Under the pieces are notes generated by a model. It saw nothing but the letters and a program-made list of their open reading frames with translations, did no database searches and had not been told where the DNA came from. Made by a program: the position numbers and the translations under genes. From Oligosphaera ethanolica (GTDB lineage Bacteria; Verrucomicrobiota; Lentisphaeria; Oligosphaerales; Oligosphaeraceae): DNA of 64,000 nucleotides. The stretch is taken from the NCBI RefSeq assembly GCF_030814695.1, contig NZ_JAUSVL010000001.1, forward strand, positions 992,001 through 1,056,000, in the 5' to 3' direction. Below, piece after piece: positions 8,536 through 16,682 of this stretch; position 1 is the stretch's first letter, and every line of letters starts with the position of its first letter.

Positions 8536-10608
8536 TCACACAAAACGAACAATGCCGAAATCCTGCGGGCGGTGCATATTCCGCTCCAGCAGCTGCGACC
8601 AGGTCAGCCAATGCGGATGGGAACAGCCCGATGCGCACTTGTTGAAATTAGCCCGCCATTGCGTGCCGGCCAGGGGCCGCAGGGGCCGCCCCAGCGCTTT
8701 TTCGAAAAAAGCGATGGGAATGCGCACCAGCACATGCCAAGTCACCGGCGTGGTGATCTCCGGCGATACGCGCCGCGGCAGGGAATGGACAATCTCAATG
8801 CCGCTGAGCTCGTCCTCGCGGAAAACCCGGTGGTCCTTGAAACCGCCGGGCACCAGCGTGCAGTCGCGAATGTGCGCCACGTGCAAATTACCACCGCAGT
8901 TGAACTCGAAATTGATGTAGCCCAAACCCGGCAACGGCTCCGCAAAAAATTCCACGCAGCTATCGCGGAAGACCATCTGGCCAAATTCGGTAGACAGGCA
9001 TTGCACATAGCGGTCCGTCACCTCGTAATTGAGGTACAGCCAGTCGTCGTCGTAAAACAGCCGACAACTCGCCAGGGGGAAATGCGGCGGATAGAAGTCC
9101 GTCCTGGCGACACGGTCAATGCGCAACGACGCGGCGCGCTGCCAGACCGGCGCGAGAAAGTCGTCGCCCGGCTGCTGCCCCTCGGGAAGCGCCGGCACGT
9201 CGACCACGGCCGCGTGGTCGAGCTGGTACGGCGCCCGCGCCCGTTCCTTGCTCAGCGCGTCCGCCACGGCGGCCGTCGCCAGCATGACTGGTCCGTAGGC
9301 GCCCAGCCCGGCGAGTTCCTGCGCCGCGCGCTCAAGATCGGCGATCTTCCGCAGGGGCGTGAAGCCGCGCTGCAGAATTTCCGCCATGCGCCCGTACACG
9401 TCATCTGGCGTGCGCAGTGGCGTCGGCAGCGCCCGTGGCAGCCGCGCCTGGCTGCTGCGCGCCGCGTAGGCCGCAGCCGACGCACCGGCAATGCGGCCGA
9501 AGACGAAGACTTCCAGGCCGGCGTTGCCACCAACGCGATCCGCGCCGTGCAAGCCGCCCATGGCTTCGCCGGCGGCGAAGAGCCCCGGCACAGCCGTCGC
9601 GCAGTCCGGCGTGACGCGGATGCCGCCGAGGGTCGTATGCGCGGCGGGGACGACTTCCTGCCCCAACTCGGCCAGACTCGGCGCAAAACGCCGGTACTTG
9701 GCGTGGTAGGCCGGGTACTTGCGGGCGAAAGCCGCCTCGTCCACCTGCGTGTAGTCGAAGCGGATACCGCCATGGGCGCAGGCATTGCCGGCCTCGATCT
9801 CGCGCATGATGATGCGCGCCAGGTCGCTCTTGCGGGGCAAGGGGCCGGCCGCCGGCAATATCGACTCGCCCTGGCAGTTCAGCAGGCGCGCGCCCTCATT
9901 GAGCACGGCCGTCAGCACCGAAAAACCCCGTAGGGCCTCGGGATAGACCGTCACCGTCGGCTCAAACTGCACAAAACCCAAGTCGATGAGCTCCGCGCCA
10001 GCGTCCTGCGCCAAACAGAGACAATCGCCGCACAGCGTTTTGCTCCAAGTGCTGAACTGCCAAAGACCGGCAAAACCGCCGCCGGCGAGCACCACGGCCT
10101 TCGCGGCGATGGCCTCGCCAGCGTCCGTCAGGACGCCGGCAATGCGACCGTCCGCCAGCAGCAACTTGCTCACTCGCAGGGGCGTGACCGCCGTCGCCAA
10201 GAGCTCCATGGCCTGCCGGCCCGTCGTGGTCGCCTGATGCACCACCCGGGGATGGCTCGACCCCAGTGCGTTGACCATGTCGTAGCTGCCGTCCGCACAG
10301 CGGTCAAAGACCAGTCCCATGCGTTCCAGCCGCCGCAGTTCCGGCAGAGACCGGTCGGCCAACACCCGCGCCAGCGCGGCGGCGCTGTAACCGCCGCCCG
10401 CCCGCAGAATGTCGAAATAAAGCATATCCGGGCTGTCCGGGGGATTGACCGGGGCCGAAAAGCCCATGACTTCCGTGGAGGCGCAGCCGCCGGCGTCGAC
10501 CACCAACACCCGCATTCCCGGCTGCTTCTCGCGAATCTCGGCGGCGGCATTGAGGCCAGCGAGACCCGCGCCGACGACGAGCACGTCACAACTCTGCGGT
10601 TTGTCCAT
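8536..10608 (-). CDS. FAD-dependent oxidoreductase with C-terminal CBM9-like domain
   Basis: A 690-residue protein. Residues 8-25 hold the dinucleotide-binding motif VVGAGLAGLNAA. The later HTTLGGIRV and GLFAAGEAMGGLHGADRVGG blocks are those of the fumarate reductase/succinate dehydrogenase/L-aspartate oxidase flavoprotein family, so residues 1 to about 410 are an FAD-binding and capping domain. About 75 residues of SdhA-type helical tail follow. From about residue 490 to the end the sequence changes to a beta-rich domain (CRLFYDDDWLYLNYEVTD, then VTWHVLVRIPIAFFEKALG, ending DFGIVRFV) that resembles CBM9-like domains. I am not aware of this fusion being common. There is no signal peptide. The gene lies three bases after the dehydratase stop, so the two are co-translated. 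Confidence 0.8.
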   Translation of the reverse strand: MDKPQSCDVLVVGAGLAGLNAAAEIREKQPGMRVLVVDAGGCASTEVMGFSAPVNPPDSPDMLYFDILRAGGGYSAAALARVLADRSLPELRRLERMGLVFDRCADGSYDMVNALGSSHPRVVHQATTTGRQAMELLATAVTPLRVSKLLLADGRIAGVLTDAGEAIAAKAVVLAGGGFAGLWQFSTWSKTLCGDCLCLAQDAGAELIDLGFVQFEPTVTVYPEALRGFSVLTAVLNEGARLLNCQGESILPAAGPLPRKSDLARIIMREIEAGNACAHGGIRFDYTQVDEAAFARKYPAYHAKYRRFAPSLAELGQEVVPAAHTTLGGIRVTPDCATAVPGLFAAGEAMGGLHGADRVGGNAGLEVFVFGRIAGASAAAYAARSSQARLPRALPTPLRTPDDVYGRMAEILQRGFTPLRKIADLERAAQELAGLGAYGPVMLATAAVADALSKERARAPYQLDHAAVVDVPALPEGQQPGDDFLAPVWQRAASLRIDRVARTDFYPPHFPLASCRLFYDDDWLYLNYEVTDRYVQCLSTEFGQMVFRDSCVEFFAEPLPGLGYINFEFNCGGNLHVAHIRDCTLVPGGFKDHRVFREDELSGIEIVHSLPRRVSPEITTPVTWHVLVRIPIAFFEKALGRPLRPLAGTQWRANFNKCASGCSHPHWLTWSQLLERNMHRPQDFGIVRFV

Positions 10609-10611
10609 GGT

Positions 10612-12288
10612 TTACAGCTCCCATACCGCGCCGTTGGCCAGCGACCCGGCGCATTTGCTGAAGAGGCGCAGGAAGGGCGGGTAGTCGCCGCCGGGGAATT
10701 GCCAGTTCCATTCGCCTTTGCGGCGGGCCATTTCGTCCTCGCCCACCAGCAAGTCCAGGCGGCGTTCGTCCAAATTGATGTCGATCATATCGCCGTTTTT
10801 GACTAGCGCGAGCGGCCCGCAGAGGCCCGCTTCGGGTGAAATATAGCCGATGCTCAGGCCGCTGGAGCCACCGGAGAAGCGGCCGTCGGTGACAATCGCC
10901 ACGTCCTTGTCCAGCCCCCGGCCCTTGAGTTCCTTCTGGAAGACATAGGCCGTCGTCCCGAACGCGGCTTTGGGGCCGAGATAGCGCACCACGGCGACAT
11001 CGCCCTTTTGGACTTCGCCGGCATCCAGGCCGGCCATGGCCGCTTCCAGGCTGTCGAAGGTCCGCGCCGGCCCGCGGAAATGCCGCATCTTCTCATCGCA
11101 GGCGCCGACTTTGATGATGCTGCCGTCCGGCGCCAGACTACCGTAGAGCACATAAAGCGCGCCCTCGCTGGACACGGGATGATCCAACGGTCGGATGACC
11201 TCGCTGTCAAAAATCGTCGCGTCGGCGTAATTTTCCGCGATAGTCTTGCCGGTCACCGTGAGCTCGCCGCTGTCCAAGAGGGGCAGCAGGCGTTTCATCA
11301 CCGCTCGCGACCCGCCCGCGCGATCGACGTCCTGCAAATGCCAAGGGCCGCTGGGCGATGCGCCGACAATCTGCGGCACCGTCCGCGACGCCAGATCGAA
11401 CTCCGCCCACCATTTGCCGCGAAGACCGGCCTCGGAGGCCACGGCCGGAATGTGCATGAAGAGATTGGTCGACCCCGCCATGGCCATAGTCACGCGGATG
11501 GCGTTCTTGACGGCGCCAGGGGTAATGACCTTGCGGGCCGTAATGCCCTTTTCCAACAGGGTCATGATCTGCCGGCCGGCTTGGTAGGCGCATTGCAGCA
11601 GCTCCGAGCTCGTCGCCGCCAGGCAGCCATTGCCGGGCAAGGACAGCCCCAGCGCCTCGGCCACCAGACACATGCTGTTCGCAGTCGTCATCACGCCGCA
11701 GGCGCCGCAGGGGCCGTACATACCGGCGACTTCGCGGTCGGCCTTGCTACGCTCGTACTCGCCATTCATGACCTTGCCAACGTTGTCAGTCAGGTCGATG
11801 TAGTTCACACTGCGGCCGTCCAGGAAGGGCATGGGCATGTAGCCGCCCGTGACCATGATCGTCGGGATATTCAGCCGCGCCGCGCCCATGAGATGGCCCG
11901 GCACGATCGAATCGCAAGTCGAGAGCATCACCATCGCGTCAAACATATTGCTCTCCACAATCAGCTCGACTTCGTCGCAAATGTGGTTGCGGCTCGGCAA
12001 CTCGATGTAGCGCGGATTCTTGAGGACCATGCCGTCGCAGATCGCCGACGTCATGACCTCGAAGGGCAGGCCGCCGCACTCGCGAATGCCCTGCTTCACC
12101 CGCTCACTCAAAGCCCGCAGATGCACATGGCCCGGATTGTACTCGTTCCAGGAATTGACCACCGCCACCAGCGGCCGCTCAAATTCGTCCTCGCTATAGC
12201 CCATGCCGCGCACCAGGCCCCGCCGACATTCCTTGCCGACGCCGTACTTGCCCATGCTTCGGCAGTGTTTTGCAAATCGTTCGTCCAT
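10612..12288 (-). CDS. IlvD/Edd family dehydratase (sugar-acid or dihydroxy-acid)
   Basis: The protein is 558 residues, starting at the ATG at 12288 because AGGAGGA precedes it by five bases; the frame runs a little further upstream without support. The motifs VVNSWNEYNPGHVHLR, STCDSIVPGHLMGA and GPCGACGVMTTANSM, with cysteines expected to ligate an iron-sulphur cluster, define the IlvD/Edd family. Biosynthetic IlvD makes 2-keto acids for branched-chain amino acids, whereas close relatives dehydrate sugar acids such as gluconate, arabonate or xylonate. No other ilv gene is nearby. The neighbours are a sugar-type SDR, a ROK regulator and a DUF1080 protein, so I favour a sugar-acid dehydratase. 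The exact substrate cannot be read from the sequence. Confidence 0.85.
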   Translation of the reverse strand: MDERFAKHCRSMGKYGVGKECRRGLVRGMGYSEDEFERPLVAVVNSWNEYNPGHVHLRALSERVKQGIRECGGLPFEVMTSAICDGMVLKNPRYIELPSRNHICDEVELIVESNMFDAMVMLSTCDSIVPGHLMGAARLNIPTIMVTGGYMPMPFLDGRSVNYIDLTDNVGKVMNGEYERSKADREVAGMYGPCGACGVMTTANSMCLVAEALGLSLPGNGCLAATSSELLQCAYQAGRQIMTLLEKGITARKVITPGAVKNAIRVTMAMAGSTNLFMHIPAVASEAGLRGKWWAEFDLASRTVPQIVGASPSGPWHLQDVDRAGGSRAVMKRLLPLLDSGELTVTGKTIAENYADATIFDSEVIRPLDHPVSSEGALYVLYGSLAPDGSIIKVGACDEKMRHFRGPARTFDSLEAAMAGLDAGEVQKGDVAVVRYLGPKAAFGTTAYVFQKELKGRGLDKDVAIVTDGRFSGGSSGLSIGYISPEAGLCGPLALVKNGDMIDINLDERRLDLLVGEDEMARRKGEWNWQFPGGDYPPFLRLFSKCAGSLANGAVWEL

Positions 12289-12342
12289 GCTTGTCCTCCT
12301 GACCGCTATCCGGCGGCCGCTGTCAGCGATTTCAGGCTGCAA

Positions 12343-13134
12343 TCACTCAATCATGTGGTCAATGGCGCCGTCAATGGACTGCCCGCCGTCGATCACGAAA
12401 GTCTGGCCGGTGATGAAACGCGATTTTTCGTCGTCGGCCAAAAAGAGCATCATCGGCGTGATGTCCGACGTCTGGCCCAGAAATCCCAGCGGAATCTTAC
12501 GCAGATAGGACTTCATGTCCTCTTCTGTATAGCGATTGGAGAGCTTGGTGAGGATGAAGCCCGGCGCGATGCAGTTGACATTGATCCCGTGCTTGGCCAC
12601 TTCCACGCCGAGCGCCTTGGTGAACATGTTCAGGCCCGCCTTCGCCGGCGAATACGGCAGCATCTTGCGTCGCACCCAAGTGATCTGGCTGTGAATGGAA
12701 CTGACGTTAATGACCTTCCCGCGCGCCTTGCGCTCAATCATGTCCCGCACCGCGATCCGCGAACAGTAGGCCGCCGCATTGAGATTCAGGTCAATCTGGT
12801 TGTTCCAGTACGACACCGGCATGTCGATAAAGCCGCCATCGGGAATCTTCAGCGCGCCACCCGCGTTGTTGATCAGCACGTCAATACGCCCAAAACGAGC
12901 AATGAAGGCCCGGACCATCCGCTCGCAGGCGTCGGGATCACTGACGTCGGCACCGAAAATATCCACGTCCGCACCCAATTCGCGCACCTGCGCCGCCGTC
13001 TTTTCCGCGCCTTCGGGGTCCTTGTTATAGTTGACGCCGATAGCACAGCCCTCGCGCGCAAAAGCCAACGCCGTCGCCGCGCCAATGCCATGCGACGACC
13101 CCGTAATCAACACTGTCTTGCCTGTGACTGCCAT
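12343..13134 (-). CDS. Short-chain dehydrogenase/reductase (sugar dehydrogenase-like)
   Basis: A 263-residue classical SDR with an AAGGAG site upstream of its start. It shows the cofactor motif TGSSHGIG near residue 11, NNAGG near residue 90, a catalytic serine in NVSSIHS and the Tyr-x3-Lys pair in YSPAK. The C-terminal FITGQTFVIDGGQS is typical of glucose 1-dehydrogenase and 3-oxoacyl reductase-like members. The gene sits 54 bases upstream of the IlvD/Edd dehydratase in the same direction. In this context it probably oxidises a sugar to its lactone or acid, or reduces a keto-sugar. The family is certain; the substrate and cofactor are not. Confidence 0.9.
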   Translation of the reverse strand: MAVTGKTVLITGSSHGIGAATALAFAREGCAIGVNYNKDPEGAEKTAAQVRELGADVDIFGADVSDPDACERMVRAFIARFGRIDVLINNAGGALKIPDGGFIDMPVSYWNNQIDLNLNAAAYCSRIAVRDMIERKARGKVINVSSIHSQITWVRRKMLPYSPAKAGLNMFTKALGVEVAKHGINVNCIAPGFILTKLSNRYTEEDMKSYLRKIPLGFLGQTSDITPMMLFLADDEKSRFITGQTFVIDGGQSIDGAIDHMIE

Positions 13135-13227
13135 CGTTATGCTCCTTCACCTTGCTGCCTGCCGTTGGAAAACACACCTTTTATATCGCTTGTCGCCTGC
13201 AAAAAATCATTCACGCGCACCCGGTGC

Positions 13228-14373
13228 CTACGCCAGCTCCCAGTGTTCATAGCCCAAGCGCATCGCGCCCAACGCCGACTGGTATGCGCCCAGGCTGGTG
13301 ATGCCGATGTAGCAGTTGCGGCGTTCACGCGGGAGTATCCCCTTGAGTTCCGCAATCGTCCGCTGATACACATAGCCATCGGCGCGACTCTGCCGCCCGG
13401 AAAAAATCAGCGCGTCAGGCGCATAGAGCTGGATCATCGCGGCGACGCCGACGGCGTTGTACGCGGCAGCGGTGTCCAGCACGGCCCGGGCGTCGGCATC
13501 GCCGGCGGCGGCGGCGCGGTCCAGCTCGGCGGCGCCGTGCAATTCCAGCCGTTGCGGGAAGCGCTCCCGCGCAATGCCCACCAAGTAATCACCGCCGGAG
13601 TACGCCTCCAGGCAGCCCTTGAAACCACAGCTGCAGATGTGGTCATTGCCGGGGATGAGAATATGCCCGATGTAGCCCACCGGCCGCTTGGGATGGCTGT
13701 ACAGCAGCACGTGATTGGCCACAATCCCCGAACCAATGCCCACCCCCAGACCAATATTCACCAGATTGCCATAGCCCGCGCAGATCCCGAACTGGTACTC
13801 GGCCCACACCGCCGCGACCTGCGTGCTCATCGCAAATACCGGCACCCCCAACCGCGACGCCAGCGCGCTCACCGGCAAATTCGCCCCAAAAGCCATACCG
13901 AAGTTGCCCCCGGATACAATCACGCCATGCTCGGAATCGACGTTACCCGACACCGACAGCCCCAAGGTCCGCACCCGCTCGCACGCCACACCGCTGGCCG
14001 CCAAGGCGGCATTGTAAACGCCCGTCAGCCACGCATAAAATGGCTCGGGATCGGTGTAGCGCGGCGTGGGCACTTCCTGCTGGAACAACGGCTCGAGATT
14101 CAAATCGGCAAACAGCACTCGCGTATGCTCTGCACCCACATCCATGCCCGCAAAACAGGCCGCCCAGCCTTCGACGCCCAGTGGCACAATCGGCCGACCC
14201 GGCCGCGATGCCCGCTCTTTGCGGGAATTGAGATAGCCCCCAGCCAGCAGGCTGTCAACAGTCTTACACAGGGTCCCCCAGGACAAGCCCGTCTGCTGAC
14301 ACAGGTCCTTCTTGAAGGCCTGGTTCTTCTTCGCCCGCACGGCGTCCAGCACAATGATGTGATTGGCTAACAT
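13228..14373 (-). CDS. ROK family transcriptional regulator
   Basis: This is 381 residues. The first ~60 residues contain a winged-helix-type DNA-binding region (AFKKDLCQQTGLSWGTL followed by a recognition-helix-like segment). The rest is a ROK domain with GMDVGAEHTRVLFADL and the zinc-binding CSCGFKGC at residues 247-254. Where ROK sugar kinases carry an Asn-Asp catalytic pair, this protein reads AMSTQVAAVWAE, so kinase activity is unlikely and it is best called a regulator. It heads the dehydrogenase, dehydratase, flavoprotein and DUF1080 gene set and probably represses it until a sugar ligand binds. Its own Shine-Dalgarno sequence is weak (GAG). The ligand is unknown. Confidence 0.85.
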   Translation of the reverse strand: MLANHIIVLDAVRAKKNQAFKKDLCQQTGLSWGTLCKTVDSLLAGGYLNSRKERASRPGRPIVPLGVEGWAACFAGMDVGAEHTRVLFADLNLEPLFQQEVPTPRYTDPEPFYAWLTGVYNAALAASGVACERVRTLGLSVSGNVDSEHGVIVSGGNFGMAFGANLPVSALASRLGVPVFAMSTQVAAVWAEYQFGICAGYGNLVNIGLGVGIGSGIVANHVLLYSHPKRPVGYIGHILIPGNDHICSCGFKGCLEAYSGGDYLVGIARERFPQRLELHGAAELDRAAAAGDADARAVLDTAAAYNAVGVAAMIQLYAPDALIFSGRQSRADGYVYQRTIAELKGILPRERRNCYIGITSLGAYQSALGAMRLGYEHWELA

Positions 14374-14429
14374 GGCAACTCGCTGTACGAATTACTTTTT
14401 GACAGGTACAACCGTCCAACGCGCAACAC

Positions 14430-15326
14430 CTAACACGCCGGCATGACGCCCATCGCCCGCAGATGCTCACGCACGGTGTACATGGTCAGAAACAAATACT
14501 CCGGCTGCCGACCGTCGCAGGACGCAATCAGCCGCCGCGACAACTCGGGCAGGTCGCGTACGCCCTCGCTATACCACGACGCAACTCGCCGGCCGTTCGC
14601 CGCCACGATCGCCAGGTTGGCTGCCAAAAAATCCCGCACCTTGGCCGCGCCCTCAATCACCGGCTCGTCCCAGGGCAGATAGGCGTGGCCCATCACGACC
14701 CGCTCAATCTTCTCAGCCTGCAGCCGCTCAATGCTGCGCACGTAGCCCGGCAGGTCCATGTACAACGCGCTGCCCTGCAATATGGTGCCGTTGCCCTGGA
14801 GGGAATCCCCCGTCAACAGGGTGCCGCTGGCCTCGTCCAAATAACACACGGTGTCGCTGTCATGACCCGGACTATGCAGCAGCCGCAAGCCGTCCAGGCT
14901 CTCGCCGTCCTGCATCACCACGTCGGCGTCTATCCCACGCAACACCGGCGGCGGCGCCGGACTGTGCGCCGGAAAAGCCGCCCGAATCAGCTTGCTGTAA
15001 CGCAGGGGATCGCGAAGCTTCGCCACCGAACCCGCATACGACACGCAACGTCGCAAACCAAGCTCGCGCAAGCGATAATTGCCACCAACATGATCGCCAT
15101 GCGTGTGCGTGTTCAACAACGCCGTCACGTCGCCAACACCCAAACCCAACGCGCCTAGCGCCGGCACCAAACAGTCGTCAACACCCGCCGCACTCGCACC
15201 GCTGTCAAGCACATACACGCGATCAGACCGCCGAACCAAATAAACACCACTCCAAGTGCCCGAAAACGGCGCCCGCAATAAATAAAGGCCAGATCCGACC
15301 TCCTCAAAATAAACACCAGTAGCCAT
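14430..15326 (-). CDS. MBL-fold metallo-hydrolase (possible lactonase)
   Basis: A 298-residue protein of the metallo-beta-lactamase fold. The zinc-binding motif NTHTHGDHVGGN is near residue 93. It is followed by LLHSPGHDSDT, LLTGDSLQGNG and VVMGHAYLP, which supply the remaining metal ligands of the glyoxalase II/lactonase-type branch. There is no signal peptide. The gene is 56 bases upstream of the ROK regulator on the same strand, so it may be the first gene of the sugar-oxidation set. A lactonase step between the SDR dehydrogenase and the IlvD/Edd dehydratase would make biochemical sense. That link is inference; other hydrolytic activities are possible. Confidence 0.8.
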   Translation of the reverse strand: MATGVYFEEVGSGLYLLRAPFSGTWSGVYLVRRSDRVYVLDSGASAAGVDDCLVPALGALGLGVGDVTALLNTHTHGDHVGGNYRLRELGLRRCVSYAGSVAKLRDPLRYSKLIRAAFPAHSPAPPPVLRGIDADVVMQDGESLDGLRLLHSPGHDSDTVCYLDEASGTLLTGDSLQGNGTILQGSALYMDLPGYVRSIERLQAEKIERVVMGHAYLPWDEPVIEGAAKVRDFLAANLAIVAANGRRVASWYSEGVRDLPELSRRLIASCDGRQPEYLFLTMYTVREHLRAMGVMPAC

Positions 15327-15444
15327 CCGAAATACTCCTCTGCGCTGAGACCGGCCGGCATTATATCACATCCGATACAAAACAGGGTTACTGTACACGC
15401 CGAGAGGATTTTGCCAATGGCCCGGCGAGAAAAATAAGCGCGGT

Positions 15445-15634
15445 TGTGGACAGTGTGGACAGTGTGGACAGTGTGGACAGTGTGGACAGTGTGGACAGTG
15501 TGGACAGCGTGGACTGTGTGGACTGTTTTTCCCAGGTCCACCGTGTCCACCGTGTCCACCGGGTCCACCGGGTCCACCGGGTCCACCGTGTCCACCGTGT
15601 CCACCGGGTCCACCGGGTCCACCGTGTCCACCTC
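15445..15634. repeat. Inverted pair of 9-bp tandem arrays (GTCCAC-based)
   Basis: Two minisatellites lie head to head in the space between the MBL gene and the second DUF1080 gene. The left one (15445-15525) is nine units of TGTGGACAG, the last two slightly varied. The right one (15536-15634) is eleven units of GTCCACCGT or GTCCACCGG, ending in GTCCACCTC. Read on opposite strands both carry GTCCAC, so the transcript or single strand could fold into a long imperfect hairpin. ORFs through it encode only three-residue repeats and are not genes. Confidence 0.9.
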
Positions 15635-15668
15635 CCCGCATTTTACCTCGTAGACCTTATTCTCTTCG

Positions 15669-15696
15669 TTGCACTTCTTGGTGCGTGCTTTATACT
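15669..15696 (+). promoter_or_regulatory. Candidate sigma-70 promoter for DUF1080 paralog 2
   Basis: TTGCAC at 15669-15674 and TATACT at 15691-15696 are separated by 16 bases, close to the -35/-10 consensus. Transcription would begin near 15703, giving a leader of about 70 bases before the ATG at 15774. This is an inspection match only. Confidence 0.5.
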
Positions 15697-15773
15697 AAAC
15701 GGTATTTCACGCGGTCCGGCGACATGCGTTGGTCCGCGTACTTTCCTCGGCATAGTGCAAAAAGGACATCACG

Positions 15774-16535
15774 ATGGCAGACGCAGTTAAAAAGAGTCTT
15801 GGTTATAGTGACACCCCGATTATTCCCGGCAGCTGCTGGCATGTGCATGACGGCGATCGCCCGCAGCCGCGCGTGGTAAACCCGGGCAGCTTCAGCACCC
15901 AGGAAGCTGCTGGCGCACCACCGTCGGACGCCGTGGTGCTCTTTGATGGCAAATGCCTCTGCAACTGGCTGAGCAAGGACAACCAGGACGCGCCATGGAA
16001 GGTCGAAAATGGCTACATGGAAGTCGTCCCCAAAAGCGGCAACATCCACACCCGCATGGAATTTGGCGACTGCCAGCTGCACTTGGAATTTGCGACGCCG
16101 TCCGTGGTCGTCGGCGATGGCCAGGGCCGTGGCAACAGCGGCGTTTTCTTCATGCGCAAGTACGAGATTCAGGTGCTGGACTGCTTTGAAAATCCGACCT
16201 ATCCGGACGGCACCACCGGCGCCATCTACGGCCAATACCCGCCACTGGCCAATGTCTGCCGCAAGCCCGGCGAATGGAACATGTACGACTTCGTGTGGAT
16301 CGCGCCGCGCTTCGCCGGCTCGCAGCTGGTTTCCCCGGCATACATCACCGTCTTCCTCAACGGCGTGCTGCTGCACCACATGAAGCCCCTGCAGGGCCCG
16401 ACGCAGCATCGCAAACTGGCCGAGTACGTCCCGCAAAACAGCATCGGCGCCCTGGAACTCCAGGACCACAACAACCCCACCCGCTTCCGCAATATCTGGT
16501 TCCGCAGCCTAAACACCTACGACCAGCTCGGCTGA
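15774..16535 (+). CDS. DUF1080 protein (3-keto-disaccharide hydrolase-like), paralog 2
   Basis: This is 253 residues with AAGGACATCACG before the ATG. It is a paralog of the gene at 7714-8466. Both begin with a GY-DTP segment and share VHDG, PPSDA-VLFDGK, GNIHTR-EFGDCQ, the NSG-FFMR/FMMR block and a C-terminal GALELQDHN run; by eye more than half of the positions are identical. Like its paralog it lacks a signal peptide. It is on the plus strand beyond the tandem array, with its own candidate promoter and a terminator-like hairpin at 16609-16649, so it seems to be expressed apart from the other copy. Family assignment is firm; substrate and activity are inferred. Confidence 0.85.
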   Translation: MADAVKKSLGYSDTPIIPGSCWHVHDGDRPQPRVVNPGSFSTQEAAGAPPSDAVVLFDGKCLCNWLSKDNQDAPWKVENGYMEVVPKSGNIHTRMEFGDCQLHLEFATPSVVVGDGQGRGNSGVFFMRKYEIQVLDCFENPTYPDGTTGAIYGQYPPLANVCRKPGEWNMYDFVWIAPRFAGSQLVSPAYITVFLNGVLLHHMKPLQGPTQHRKLAEYVPQNSIGALELQDHNNPTRFRNIWFRSLNTYDQLG

Positions 16536-16608
16536 TCGCCAACAGCAGCCGTTACAGCCGGGACTGACGGCGGCAAACACAAGTCCCGATACGGCATCAC
16601 CGATCAGC

Positions 16609-16649
16609 GCGGGCCCCGGCATCATACACCGGGGCCCGCATTGTTTCCG
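16609..16649 (+). terminator. Rho-independent-like terminator after DUF1080 paralog 2
   Basis: An 11-bp perfect stem (GCGGGCCCCGG with CCGGGGCCCGC) has a nine-base loop and is followed by ATTGTTTCC. The T run is imperfect. It lies between the DUF1080 stop and the start of the amidohydrolase gene. Confidence 0.6.
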
Positions 16650-16682
16650 TACCCGTCCACCAACCCTGAGGAACACGAGCCC

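Noticed and set aside
8158-9933. 591-residue plus-strand ORF opposite the flavoprotein and DUF1080 genes
   Set aside because: Shadow frame of real minus-strand genes, with no motif or ribosome-binding site.
11008-14370. 1,120-residue plus-strand ORF opposite the SDR, dehydratase and ROK genes
   Set aside because: It is antisense to three well-supported genes and its protein is Arg/His/Ala-rich without any family motif. GC-rich codon bias makes such mirror ORFs.
15155-15653. ORFs coding for VDTVDPVDP, GGPGGHGGH and SVDSVD-type repeats
   Set aside because: They are read-through of the 9-bp arrays; all frames stay open because the period is a multiple of three.
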